Below, piece after piece: positions 1 through 7,895 of a stretch of 61,735 bases of DNA (the stretch's first letter is position 1; each line of letters begins with the position of its first letter). Source of the DNA: an uncultured Prevotellaceae bacterium (GTDB lineage Bacteria > Bacteroidota > Bacteroidia > Bacteroidales > Bacteroidaceae); assembly GCA_900320045.1 (NCBI GenBank), contig ONQT01000016.1, positions 1 through 61,735 on the forward strand, written 5' to 3'. The translations under genes and the position numbers were made by a program. The notes beneath the pieces were generated by a model. The model searched no databases. It was not told the origin of the DNA and saw only the letters and a program-made list of their open reading frames with translations.

Positions 1-53
1 TTCTTTATTATATATATAACTATCTATATATCAATAAGTTATAAGTAATATTA

Positions 54-78
54 AGGGTAGCCTGACCCTCTTTTTTTT
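54..78 (+). terminator. Weak intrinsic terminator
   Basis: A 5-bp stem (AGGGT/ACCCT) with a 6-nt loop is followed by C and eight T residues. It would end a plus-strand transcript entering from outside the window. The stem is short, so the call is tentative. Confidence 0.4.
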
Positions 79-118
79 AATTGTCACAACTGTAACTGTC
101 ACACATCGTTTTCACTTT

Positions 119-472
119 TCACTTCTCTACCAGGCCCTTCAGCGCTCCACGAAGTTCACGGTATACCTCGAAGGCGTAGTTGTCAACACTCAGTTTTGCG
201 CCAAGCTCTGGTATCTGTTTTAAGTTAGGGCGATACGAGCCATCATCCTTACGAGTGATTGTGACGTACTGCCCGTTGAACACATGGGGATTGCGCTTGC
301 CTGCGGATGGATGAATAGTCTCTGTAAAGTAATAGCGACCATCATCAAAACCAAACTCCTCATTTGGGATTTCACGTCTCAGAATGCCAGGGTAATCTTT
401 TCCTGGCTTCATGAGTACATCGTTCTGCAACTTGGTTTTCAAGTCGATGCATAACTCCGTATTTGTTTTCAT
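119..472 (-). CDS. Hypothetical protein, accessory-region gene (117 aa)
   Basis: A 117-residue soluble protein with no signal peptide or membrane segment and no motif I recognise. The middle part is rich in aromatic and basic residues (DDGRYYFTETI, then NGQYVTITRKDDG), giving the look of a small beta-rich domain. Its start codon overlaps the stop of the upstream gene by 4 bp (ATGA arrangement), so the two are almost certainly translated from one transcript. It lies in the accessory island with other genes on the same strand. Function unknown; the reading frame is supported by coupling and codon structure rather than by homology. Confidence 0.65.
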   Translation of the reverse strand: MKTNTELCIDLKTKLQNDVLMKPGKDYPGILRREIPNEEFGFDDGRYYFTETIHPSAGKRNPHVFNGQYVTITRKDDGSYRPNLKQIPELGAKLSVDNYAFEVYRELRGALKGLVEK

Positions 473-645
473 AGCTCACCTCCTTTCTCCGCGCTATTCT
501 CTTCGGAAGCAATGAACTTGCGGTATCCATTTGCGAGAGATGAATTACCAAGGAACATCTCTGTGATGATGTCTCCTACGCGGCGAGGACAGCAATCTCT
601 TCTGTCTTGTCCTCTGCCAGATGTCAATAAGCTTTCTTTTGTCAT
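469..645 (-). CDS. Small hypothetical protein (58 aa)
   Basis: A small basic protein beginning MTKESLLTSGRGQDRRDCC; an upstream in-frame ATG at 657 would add four residues (MLFI), but the later start looks more natural. A cysteine pair sits at residues 18-19. The gene overlaps the next one by 4 bp, so the pair forms a small operon. A -7-like box (GTCCTTTGC on the minus strand, 687-695) lies about 40 bp upstream of the start, although it lacks the usual TA. I do not recognise the family; small two-gene modules like this are common in Bacteroidales mobile elements. Confidence 0.5.
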   Translation of the reverse strand: MTKESLLTSGRGQDRRDCCPRRVGDIITEMFLGNSSLANGYRKFIASEENSAEKGGEL

Positions 646-729
646 AATGAAAAGCATTATTTGTTGCGGTCAAAATCAACCGTGGTGCAAAGGACGCAAG
701 GTATTTTTAGGACAGAAAGATGGCTGTTT

Positions 730-773
730 CAGGTACTTTCAGGTATTCAGGTAAAGGCAGGTATTTTCAGGTA
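730..773. repeat. Five phased CAGGTA repeats
   Basis: CAGGTA occurs at 730, 740, 748, 758 and 768, that is with 10, 8, 10 and 10 bp between starts, close to one helical turn. The cluster lies between the terminator of the Argonaute operon and the small-gene operon. The third copy is part of GTATTCAGGTA (743-753), which recurs at 8369-8379 on the far side of the defence genes. It may be a recombinase or regulator binding array, or a remnant of coding sequence. Confidence 0.55.
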
Positions 774-779
774 CTCGAC

Positions 780-823
780 AAAAAAAGACCCTCGAAGCAG
801 GGTTTTGTATCTGTTTCGAGGGT
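780..823 (-). terminator. Intrinsic terminator of the Argonaute operon
   Basis: A 9-bp perfect inverted repeat (ACCCTCGAA at 788-796, TTCGAGGGT at 815-823) is followed on the minus strand by C and seven T residues. It lies 26 bp past the stop of the 390-residue gene and ends the Argonaute operon. Confidence 0.85.
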
Positions 824-848
824 GAATAATCTAATAAAAAAGTTTGGA

Positions 849-2021
849 CTAACTGTTCAGAAGAGTGACATACTCATTATCCACTTGAACCATATAAGCG
901 TATGCTCTGTACTTTTCTGCATTCATATTGCTTGAATTAAGAGACATTCGGACTGTATGAAATGCTTTGCTACCATTTTCCAATCCCATAATGACCTTGG
1001 AGCATAAAGCATCATAATCGTTTTTGGTAAACTTTATTCGTTGTGTCTTCTTAATCCAATCATAGAATTTCAGATATTCAAGCATAGCACATGCATGGCC
1101 AGAATTCTCCAGCATCATCATAACAAGGTCGTGTACCTTTTCTGTTTTCTTTTCTGGAGTGATAAGTTGCTTTATCTTTGGCATCTCAAGGAAATTGTAA
1201 GCAGAAACACCCTCCAAGAACAAGTCTGCCTTATCCTTGGGACGATTAGCTTTCCCTTCGCCGGGTAACTCTTGCGGTTTATATGAATCAGGTATATCTG
1301 TTATACTGTTGCCAATTTCTTTTTTAACCTTACTTTGTTCAATATACTTGGCCAATTCATCATTAGATGGGTACTCTCCTTTCCAGTTATACACAAAGTC
1401 CATAAAGTCATCTTCAAATTCTGGCGTGTCGTATGATTGCAAGACCTCTCCATACGTATTGAGTAACGTGAAGTATAGGTGGGTCAGTTTAATAGGAATA
1501 AGCGACATCACATCTTGATGTTCCTCCCATTGTTGTGACTCCTGACAGGCAAACTTTATTTTCTTGAAAAGGGCTTTCAAGGTGCTACGCACAAACGCAT
1601 CGTCTTGAACGGCCCTGCTCATATGCAAAATGGCTTGCCTCGTTCTAAATATCTCGGCATCGATGATAGTATTATAGAAACGTAGTAAGGGAGTATTCAG
1701 TTCGGGTAAAGTCAGTACGTTATCAATGACTATCTCGTAAGAAGGAAATTTGTAATGGGCATCATTCTTGCTAATCTTGTTTTTACGGGCATTTATGGCA
1801 GCATCACGAGTTTTCTTGTCTTCTGCATAAATGTCTTTCGTGTTGACAAGATCACTTAATACGTTATTGATGGCAAATTCCAATTCCAAGAGTTGGCTCT
1901 TCTGAGAAACCTTTCGAGCATTGCGTATCAGCAGCTCCAGAGCCTTAGGCTCCAGAGACTGCTTCAATATGTTAGGGCGAAGTTCACCCCTGAGAATACT
2001 ATCTGTAATTGGCAGCGTCAT
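849..2021 (-). CDS. Unknown Argonaute-operon partner (390 aa)
   Basis: A 390-residue soluble, apparently mostly helical protein without signal peptide, membrane segment or any nuclease, Sir2, TIR or protease motif that I can see. It starts 12 bp after the Argonaute stop and is followed by a strong terminator, so the two genes form a closed two-gene operon. The region 110-195 is a run of amphipathic helices; about 235-265 is polar and proline-rich, probably a linker; 280-390 is a second helical block ending AYAYMVQVDNEYVTLLNS that faintly resembles a small domain of other Bacteroidales accessory proteins. R128 and H133 give an Rx4H spacing as in HEPN RNases, but this alone is too weak for a call. 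Inactive long Argonautes usually work with an effector encoded next door, so effector or guide-loading partner is an inference from position. Confidence 0.75.
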   Translation of the reverse strand: MTLPITDSILRGELRPNILKQSLEPKALELLIRNARKVSQKSQLLELEFAINNVLSDLVNTKDIYAEDKKTRDAAINARKNKISKNDAHYKFPSYEIVIDNVLTLPELNTPLLRFYNTIIDAEIFRTRQAILHMSRAVQDDAFVRSTLKALFKKIKFACQESQQWEEHQDVMSLIPIKLTHLYFTLLNTYGEVLQSYDTPEFEDDFMDFVYNWKGEYPSNDELAKYIEQSKVKKEIGNSITDIPDSYKPQELPGEGKANRPKDKADLFLEGVSAYNFLEMPKIKQLITPEKKTEKVHDLVMMMLENSGHACAMLEYLKFYDWIKKTQRIKFTKNDYDALCSKVIMGLENGSKAFHTVRMSLNSSNMNAEKYRAYAYMVQVDNEYVTLLNS

Positions 2022-2033
2022 AATTCATAAGCA

Positions 2034-4175
2034 TTATAGCATCCAAAGGTTTTTACGTCCGAACTCAGGTAGCTCCTCTTGACTGAAATGAGGGACATAC
2101 TTGGCAACCAACTCAGGATACGCAATGGTTATCGGCACATTCTGCATCTTAACGGACTTCCAGTATAATCTGCAGAACTGATATACCTGAGTGATGATTT
2201 CTCTTACAACCTTACCTTCAAGATTTTCGGCATTTTTATTCGAGCCATTGCTGATGGTCAGTTTGATGGGATAGAGCTTGTCTGCCTTGCCATTTGTGGC
2301 ATACCTCTCATTATTATATAACAAATACTCGTTGCCACGAAGGTGAATATAGGTTCCGCTCATTGGCATTTTGTCATATTGAGCCGTATCGAAGGCTATC
2401 AAATCCTCATTGCTGGCAGTAACGACGTTGACAACATAAATCGGGCAATCAAAATCACATTGGCGCAACATGTTCTCAATCTGCTCAGACTCCTCACGCT
2501 TCAATTTCTTCTTGTAATAATGAATAATGAGGCGATCAGGCTTGCCGTAATCTTCGCAGAAGTTCCAGATTGATTTCTTCAAATCGCTCTGGAGAGTTTC
2601 TGTATCATCAGCCCTGCATGAATTGAAATTGCGGAAGCTGCCTTCTTTATCAAAGCAGAATGCACTTCCGAGATAGGGTTTTTTGATACCTCTCTGCCAA
2701 CTGGCACCAATGCCGACTATCATATCATTTCCCTGAACAAGACTCTTTACGCCCCATGCCATTCCTCCCATCTTGCCGACAAGGGCTGCAGCGATGTTGG
2801 GTATAAACCAGTTGAAGGAAGGATTTCCGATATTGTTGCGATAGATGACCTGCGAAGTGATACCATATTGCATGAGCAATTCCTTCAGCAGATAGTATAA
2901 CTCATGCTTCTCTTTGTTCAGATCGTCACGAGAAATATCGCTGATAATAATAGCGATGTACCTTTGGTCTGTATGAAAACGAGAGGATTGTAAGTGTTTC
3001 CTGACTTCAGCTATCGCAGTTCGGTCTGACGTGTAAGTGCAACTAAGTCCTCCTTCCCATATTGGCCTTTGTAGTAGGTAATCAGCTATGGGTTTATCAA
3101 TCGTTTTTGCTTTGAATTGTTCTTCAGGATTAGCCTTGTACCAATTCCCCTTTTCATAGTCTTTTGCATATTGCAGGATGTTGAACAATCGCATCCTATA
3201 GGATTTTGATGTGTCATCATCCTTTGTAATAAAGAAGTAGGTAAAGGGTACCTCTGGCCGTTTATACGGGCCATGATTACGAAACTCAGAACGAGGAGTT
3301 TTGCCATTAGCACCATCACCATAGACCAATTCTTTGGCTTCTTCATCTACCATCATTACCTTTTCTTCCGGTAATGTGATGAACTGATTGCCATTAGGAA
3401 AGCTCACACCAACCTCATGTTTGAAGTCATCTGTGCAAATCCATGAGTCAAGAAATGATTGGGCAGCAGCAAGTTTGTTGGCAAATTTATCAGTTTCCCT
3501 TTTGTAGGAACTTTTAATACCAATAATTCTGCTAATGTTTGGATTTACAACAGGATAGAACAGCCCATTTGTTGTTGTCCAGTGTCGTTGCTCAATTCTT
3601 TTTATAGGAACAACGCAATGGTTGCAAATCACATCATACCCATCTTGCGGCAATTCGGCAATATCTTTAGCCGGAGTCATGGAAACAACAGAATTTCGTC
3701 CTTCGGCTATATCCAATTGCCATCCATCACATTGGTCGTTGTATCTTGGCTGAATGGTATATCTCTGATATGAGGTACTAATTCCATCTACTTGTTGTGT
3801 TCTTATCCATACTTCGGCTCGCCCGATAAAGTCTCGTCTAACTGGGCACCCTCTCTTCCTGAAATATCTGACGATACCTTGTGTTAGTACAGCCTTCGCA
3901 AGCCGATAATTCTTGCTCATCTCAAACTCCGCCTGATAAGTCCTTTCTGGAGTAATGCCAGTGGTTTCCTCTTCCCAATTGTTGAAAAAGACTTCATCCT
4001 CTTTTGCTATCGATGAACATTGGTTCCACAAGAAATCATCACGTCCAACGGACATGCGAATACTGTTCTTTTTGTAAGCCCTTTGAAGACCTACATTAAA
4101 ACCACCAATGCCTGCAAAGAGGTCAATCACTTTAACCTTTTCGGCTAACTCAATTTTTGTACTGTTTACTATCAT
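2034..4175 (-). CDS. Long prokaryotic Argonaute, catalytically inactive PIWI, with methyltransferase-derived N-terminus
   Basis: A 713-residue protein. Residues about 75-170 look like an N-terminal Argonaute domain, 190-310 a PAZ-like region, 405-475 the MID domain and 480-713 the PIWI domain. The MID 5'-phosphate pocket appears intact: Y427, K431, Q442 and K468 fit the Y-K-Q-K pattern. The PIWI catalytic sites are lost: the usual aspartate in VGIDxS is G490 (VGIGAS) and the usual IHRDG reads IHYYK (residues 551-555). The C-terminal QVYQFCRLYWKSVKMQNVP block is typical of PIWI. It should therefore bind guide and target without cutting, as in inactive long (long-B type) Argonautes, which act through partner effectors. 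Residues 14-32 (VKVIDLFAGIGGF) are instead motif I of a C5-cytosine methyltransferase; no PCQ motif or other methyltransferase part follows. The native Argonaute start may have been near M41. Divergent from the XRE gene. Confidence 0.85.
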   Translation of the reverse strand: MIVNSTKIELAEKVKVIDLFAGIGGFNVGLQRAYKKNSIRMSVGRDDFLWNQCSSIAKEDEVFFNNWEEETTGITPERTYQAEFEMSKNYRLAKAVLTQGIVRYFRKRGCPVRRDFIGRAEVWIRTQQVDGISTSYQRYTIQPRYNDQCDGWQLDIAEGRNSVVSMTPAKDIAELPQDGYDVICNHCVVPIKRIEQRHWTTTNGLFYPVVNPNISRIIGIKSSYKRETDKFANKLAAAQSFLDSWICTDDFKHEVGVSFPNGNQFITLPEEKVMMVDEEAKELVYGDGANGKTPRSEFRNHGPYKRPEVPFTYFFITKDDDTSKSYRMRLFNILQYAKDYEKGNWYKANPEEQFKAKTIDKPIADYLLQRPIWEGGLSCTYTSDRTAIAEVRKHLQSSRFHTDQRYIAIIISDISRDDLNKEKHELYYLLKELLMQYGITSQVIYRNNIGNPSFNWFIPNIAAALVGKMGGMAWGVKSLVQGNDMIVGIGASWQRGIKKPYLGSAFCFDKEGSFRNFNSCRADDTETLQSDLKKSIWNFCEDYGKPDRLIIHYYKKKLKREESEQIENMLRQCDFDCPIYVVNVVTASNEDLIAFDTAQYDKMPMSGTYIHLRGNEYLLYNNERYATNGKADKLYPIKLTISNGSNKNAENLEGKVVREIITQVYQFCRLYWKSVKMQNVPITIAYPELVAKYVPHFSQEELPEFGRKNLWML

Positions 4176-4240
4176 TCTGTTGTATGACGTAAATTGATGT
4201 TATGAACTTCCCGCTATTCCTCACGGGATTCTTTCTCCTT

Positions 4241-4258
4241 AGCCATACGAGTATGGCT
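4241..4258. promoter_or_regulatory. Palindrome, candidate operator in the divergent region
   Basis: Perfect 8-bp arms AGCCATAC and GTATGGCT separated by GA. It sits just downstream of the Argonaute -7 box, at or just after the expected transcription start, in the gap shared with the XRE regulator gene. This is the classic place for a repressor or controller-protein operator. Confidence 0.6.
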
Positions 4259-4267
4259 TATTAGGTT

Positions 4268-4276
4268 GCAAAAATA
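4268..4276 (-). promoter_or_regulatory. Bacteroidetes -7 box for the Argonaute operon
   Basis: TATTTTTGC on the minus strand matches TAnnTTTGC. No clear -33 TTTG was found at the usual distance. Predicted leader about 85 nt. Confidence 0.55.
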
Positions 4277-4371
4277 CTCAAAAACAATGGAAAACGTGCG
4301 ACGATTGACGAAAATCAGCAGAAAAATATCATTTTTATTGCGTGAAATGCATTTTTCTCAATTAAAAATAT

Positions 4372-4380
4372 TATTTTTGC
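4372..4380 (+). promoter_or_regulatory. Bacteroidetes -7 box for the XRE regulator and R-M genes
   Basis: TATTTTTGC matches TAnnTTTGC and lies 28 bp before the ATG of the regulator. The same nine bases form the opposing Argonaute -7 box. Confidence 0.6.
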
Positions 4381-4407
4381 ACCACTTATAATAAATAATG
4401 TGTCGCA

Positions 4408-4644
4408 ATGGACAGAAAAATAAATCGTATTAAGACTGCGTTAGTTGACAAGGGGAAAACCAACAAGTGGCTGGCCGAGCAGCTGGGCAAAGACCCTGCA
4501 ACCGTCAGCAAGTGGTGTACCAACGTGTGTCAACCCTCACTCGAAACCCTCATGCAGATTGCCAAGCTTCTCGAAGTTCAGGTGGATGACCTGCTGAGAT
4601 TCGAAGAACTGCCTGAGATAGCAGAAGTGCGAGAGCAGAATTAA
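4408..4644 (+). CDS. XRE-family DNA-binding regulator (78 aa)
   Basis: A compact 78-residue Cro/CI-type helix-turn-helix protein. Residues 7-65 contain the five-helix fold, with NKWLAEQLGKDPATVSKW as the helix-turn-helix and PSLETLMQIAKLLEVQVDDLL as the conserved tail of the domain. There is no extra effector domain. The size and place, divergent from the Argonaute operon and 92 bp ahead of a methyltransferase, fit a restriction-modification controller (C protein) or phage-type repressor. The palindrome at 4241-4258 is a likely target. Regulation of both arms by this protein is inferred from layout only. Confidence 0.85.
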   Translation: MDRKINRIKTALVDKGKTNKWLAEQLGKDPATVSKWCTNVCQPSLETLMQIAKLLEVQVDDLLRFEELPEIAEVREQN

Positions 4645-4736
4645 ACTCGTTAGGTTTGAGAATTAATAAGTATTTTGAGGTATTTCGAATAATCATAGAA
4701 GCTTTAACGCAAATGAGATATTAAAAGATAGACAAG

Positions 4737-5822
4737 ATGTGTACAATACATAAAACATTTATCGGTAATGCAAGGGCAATGAATAGAACGGAGTCAAACT
4801 CCGTGGATATTGTGGTAACGTCTCCACCATATCCAATGATTGAAATGTGGGATGAGTGCTTTTCCTCTCAAGATCCATCAATCGGAGAATCCATTGAGTC
4901 AAACCCAGACAAGGCTTTTGAGTTGATGCATCGGCAAATGGATGAAGTGTGGAAAGAGTGTTATCGTGTGTTGAAGGAAGGAGGTTTCATGTGCATCAAT
5001 ATTGGCGATGCTACACGTACCATTAACGGGAAGTTCAAGTTGTATAATAACCATACCCGTATTTCTGATTTCTGCAATTCGTTAGGTTTTACCACGCTAC
5101 CAAATATTATTTGGCGCAAGCAAACCAATGCCCCTAATAAATTCATGGGTAGTGGTATGCTTCCCTGTGGAGCGTATGTAACTCTCGAACACGAATGGAT
5201 TCTTCTGTTCCGTAAGGGTGACAAAAGACAATATAAAACTCAAACGGAGAAGCATGACCGAATGGATAGCTCTTTCTTTTGGGAAGAGCGTAATGTGTGG
5301 TTCTCTGATGTATGGGACGTAAAGGGAACGAAACAGAAGATGCAACAATCTGGAAGCCGTGAACGCAGCGCAGCCTTCCCGTTTGAAATACCGTTCCGCC
5401 TTATTAATATGTTCTCGCAGAAAGGTGATGTGGTTTTAGATCCATTCCTTGGCACAGGCACAACGATGCAAGCAGCTTTAATGTGTGGACGAAATTCCGA
5501 AGGTTATGAACTTGACGGGGCTCTAAAGAGTCTTATAGAAAATGGTATCGCATCGATGGATGTAGATGAATGCAACGCTTTTATCAAGCAACGTTTCGAT
5601 CGTCATCAGTCGTTCGTTGAAGAGCGAAAGAAACAAGGCAAAGAAGTAAAACACTTCAATAAGCATTTAGACTCTCCTGTTATGACGAAACAGGAAGAAG
5701 AAATCTCTTTCAACTACATAACCTCTATCAATAAAACAAAAGATGGTTTTTACGAAGCAGACTACGAATCTGTTTCAGATATGAGAAATATACCTTATCA
5801 GTTAATTATGAAATTTGGTTGA
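4737..5822 (+). CDS. DNA methyltransferase, beta class, probably N4-cytosine (361 aa)
   Basis: Amino-methyltransferase with the catalytic TSPPY motif at residues 28-32 and the SAM-binding DPFLGTGTT motif at 235-243. The order catalytic motif first, SAM motif last, defines the beta class. Serine before PPY is usual in N4-cytosine enzymes, although N6-adenine cannot be excluded. A variable region between about 95 and 215 should carry target recognition. The tail (about 270-361) is polar and lacks known motifs. Its stop precedes the restriction gene's ATG by 4 bp. It should protect the host from the neighbouring endonuclease. Confidence 0.88.
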   Translation: MCTIHKTFIGNARAMNRTESNSVDIVVTSPPYPMIEMWDECFSSQDPSIGESIESNPDKAFELMHRQMDEVWKECYRVLKEGGFMCINIGDATRTINGKFKLYNNHTRISDFCNSLGFTTLPNIIWRKQTNAPNKFMGSGMLPCGAYVTLEHEWILLFRKGDKRQYKTQTEKHDRMDSSFFWEERNVWFSDVWDVKGTKQKMQQSGSRERSAAFPFEIPFRLINMFSQKGDVVLDPFLGTGTTMQAALMCGRNSEGYELDGALKSLIENGIASMDVDECNAFIKQRFDRHQSFVEERKKQGKEVKHFNKHLDSPVMTKQEEEISFNYITSINKTKDGFYEADYESVSDMRNIPYQLIMKFG

Positions 5823-5826
5823 AGAC

Positions 5827-6513
5827 ATGGAAAAGTATTCAATGGAATTTGGCAAGAAAGAGCATGTTCTAAACTACGCTTGCCAATTGTATCAATTATC
5901 ACGTCCTGCGAAAGTGGGAGAAGTTATGGCATTGATTCGCGAGTGCCAGCCCGCATCATACGAAGAATGGAAAGAATGGTATTTCGAGAATGCATATACA
6001 AAAACAAAAACTCCTGTGAAGTTGTCTTTAGAAAGCCTGACAGAATTGGGCGAACGCCTCTATGAGAAGATTCAAACATTTGTTATTCCCGATTGGCAAG
6101 AGGCTTTCGCACAGTTGACGCTTCAAGACTGCATAGACTATATCTACAACCTCACTATCAACAGGACATACGACGGATACATCCGTGAGAAATCTGTTGT
6201 AAATGATGGGCTTGCCAAGATGTTCCCAGACATCACATTCAAAGAAAGTGACCCAGAACTTGACCACGCTGGCGATATTGATTATGTCGCAGAAGTTGGA
6301 AAGTATCAGTTCGGCATCCAAATCAAGCCCGTTACTGCAAATGCCAATTTCGGTGGCTACTCATTGAGTGAACGCATGAAAGCCAGTTTCAACGACTTTA
6401 CCGAACAATATGGTGGTAAGGTGTTTATTGTCTACAGCTTGAAAGGAGAAATCTCCAACAAGGAAGTCGTTGAGAGTATTCGCGAAGAAATCAAACGTTT
6501 GCGTAGCCTGTAG
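5827..6513 (+). CDS. Type II restriction endonuclease, MjaI-like (228 aa)
   Basis: A 228-residue protein placed between two methyltransferases. Residues 150-168 (GDIDYVAEVGKYQFGIQIKP) read as a PD-(D/E)xK nuclease core: D150 or D152, E156, then Q165-x-K167, with Q replacing the more usual D/E. From memory this stretch and the following NANFGGYSLSERMKASF resemble the MjaI restriction family, whose founding member cuts CTAG; specificity here is not established. A TTG at 5815 would extend the frame by four codons, but the ATG at 5827 starts cleanly after the methyltransferase stop. A family profile search would settle the assignment. Confidence 0.7.
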   Translation: MEKYSMEFGKKEHVLNYACQLYQLSRPAKVGEVMALIRECQPASYEEWKEWYFENAYTKTKTPVKLSLESLTELGERLYEKIQTFVIPDWQEAFAQLTLQDCIDYIYNLTINRTYDGYIREKSVVNDGLAKMFPDITFKESDPELDHAGDIDYVAEVGKYQFGIQIKPVTANANFGGYSLSERMKASFNDFTEQYGGKVFIVYSLKGEISNKEVVESIREEIKRLRSL

Positions 6514-6515
6514 AA

Positions 6516-7895
6516 ATGCCCACTCATCATATTCTGATTAATGGAGATAGTCGCAACATGTCTCAGATTCAAGATGAATCTGTAGGACTTGTAGTGACAT
6601 CTCCTCCTTATTGGCAACTGAAGGATTATGGAACTGAACGACAGATAGGTTTCAATCAGAGCTATGAGGACTATATCAACCACCTGAATCTCGTCTGGGC
6701 TGAATGTTATCGCATACTTCAGCCGGGCAGACGCTTATGTATCAACATTGGTGACCAGTTTGCACGCTCAGCATATTACGGGCGATACAAGGTCGTTGCT
6801 ATACACTCTGAGATTATTCGATTCTGTGAAGCCGTTGGATTTGACTATCTCGGGAGCATCATTTGGCAAAAAGAGACCAACATGCATACTTCTGGTGGAG
6901 CAAATGTGATGGGCAGTTATCCTTACCCCGGAAACGGATATGTTAAAATAGACTTTGAACATATTCTTCTTTTCAAGAAACAGGGTAAGGCTCCGAGTCC
7001 GACAAAAGAGCAGAGGGAACTATCAAAACTAACAGATGAGGAGTGGCACACTTATTTTAAATCCCATTGGAATTTTGGTGGAGCTCGCCAAGACCGTCAT
7101 ATCGCCGTATTTCCAGAAGAGTTACCCAAACGCCTCATTAAGATGTTCTCATTCGTGGGTGATGTAGTGTGTGATCCTTTCATGGGTAGTGGTACAACTG
7201 CCTTGGCTGCTCTAAAATTAGATAGAAATTCTGTGGGCTATGAAGTCAATGAGAGCTTTCGGCTTTTTTATAATGAGAAGGTAGTTTCAAATGGAAAAGA
7301 TTTTGGAGCGACCTTTGCATTCCACAATGACACCGAGCAATTTGATATAGCAGAATCCTTGAACGAACTTCCGTATCTGTTCAAAGACCCTCACAGCCTT
7401 GATGAAGCTGCTGTTCCGTCAGAAAGTGGTTATGGCGAGAAGAAAACTTTTGATGAAAAAGTAAAAAAAGAACTTGAGGAAGAAGTCAAGAAACAAGAAG
7501 TTATTGATAGCACTCCTATGGTAATGGTGAATCACGCTCGCTCTGATTTATATAGGAAGATGTTAGATACAGGCATCTGCTATCTACGGGCTGGCGACTC
7601 GAAAGGCTCATTGCTTGTAACGCCAGGTTTTGAACGTCTGCAATATGTGCTACTGCATACCAATGGCGAGAACTGCCAACTCTTTAAGCTGAAGACACGA
7701 GGCCATTTTCAGATATGGACACGCGAGACTCTGCAACAATACGGCTTTGACCCTCGTAGCGCAAGTTATTACGTGGTGTTACACTTCGATTCAAGCAAGC
7801 CTATTCCTATGAAGAAATGTCCTGACTTGAAAGAAGATAAGTACACATTCAAAGCCAAAATCAAACCTCTGAGTGATTTCATGGGTATAAAATGA
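6516..7895 (+). CDS. Second DNA methyltransferase with C-terminal extension (459 aa)
   Basis: A second beta-class amino-methyltransferase: TSPPYWQLKDYG at residues 28-39 and DPFMGSGTT at 220-228. It begins 2 bp after the restriction gene stop. Residues about 295-330 form a charged, probably coiled-coil stretch (KKTFDEKVKKELEEEVKKQE), followed by a roughly 130-residue domain (330-459) that I do not recognise; it could be a recognition or partner-binding module. Two methyltransferases flanking one endonuclease may protect both strands of an asymmetric site, or one may be specific for hemimethylated or single-stranded DNA. It is clearly diverged from the first methyltransferase, so recent tandem duplication is unlikely. 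Confidence 0.87.
   Translation: MPTHHILINGDSRNMSQIQDESVGLVVTSPPYWQLKDYGTERQIGFNQSYEDYINHLNLVWAECYRILQPGRRLCINIGDQFARSAYYGRYKVVAIHSEIIRFCEAVGFDYLGSIIWQKETNMHTSGGANVMGSYPYPGNGYVKIDFEHILLFKKQGKAPSPTKEQRELSKLTDEEWHTYFKSHWNFGGARQDRHIAVFPEELPKRLIKMFSFVGDVVCDPFMGSGTTALAALKLDRNSVGYEVNESFRLFYNEKVVSNGKDFGATFAFHNDTEQFDIAESLNELPYLFKDPHSLDEAAVPSESGYGEKKTFDEKVKKELEEEVKKQEVIDSTPMVMVNHARSDLYRKMLDTGICYLRAGDSKGSLLVTPGFERLQYVLLHTNGENCQLFKLKTRGHFQIWTRETLQQYGFDPRSASYYVVLHFDSSKPIPMKKCPDLKEDKYTFKAKIKPLSDFMGIK

Noticed and set aside
81-104. TTGTCACAACTGTAACTGTCAC near the left edge compared with GTTGTGACACAAGTGACAG at 8335-8353 as element ends
   Set aside because: Only short pieces match and the order differs; this is not enough to call inverted ends.
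1221-1268. Rx4H spacing (R128, H133) in the Argonaute partner as a HEPN RNase motif
   Set aside because: A single arginine-histidine pair in a helical protein is common by chance; the polar residue expected after the arginine and the overall HEPN pattern could not be shown.
4065-4175. A functional cytosine-C5 methyltransferase
   Set aside because: Only motif I is present; the catalytic PCQ loop and all later motifs are missing.
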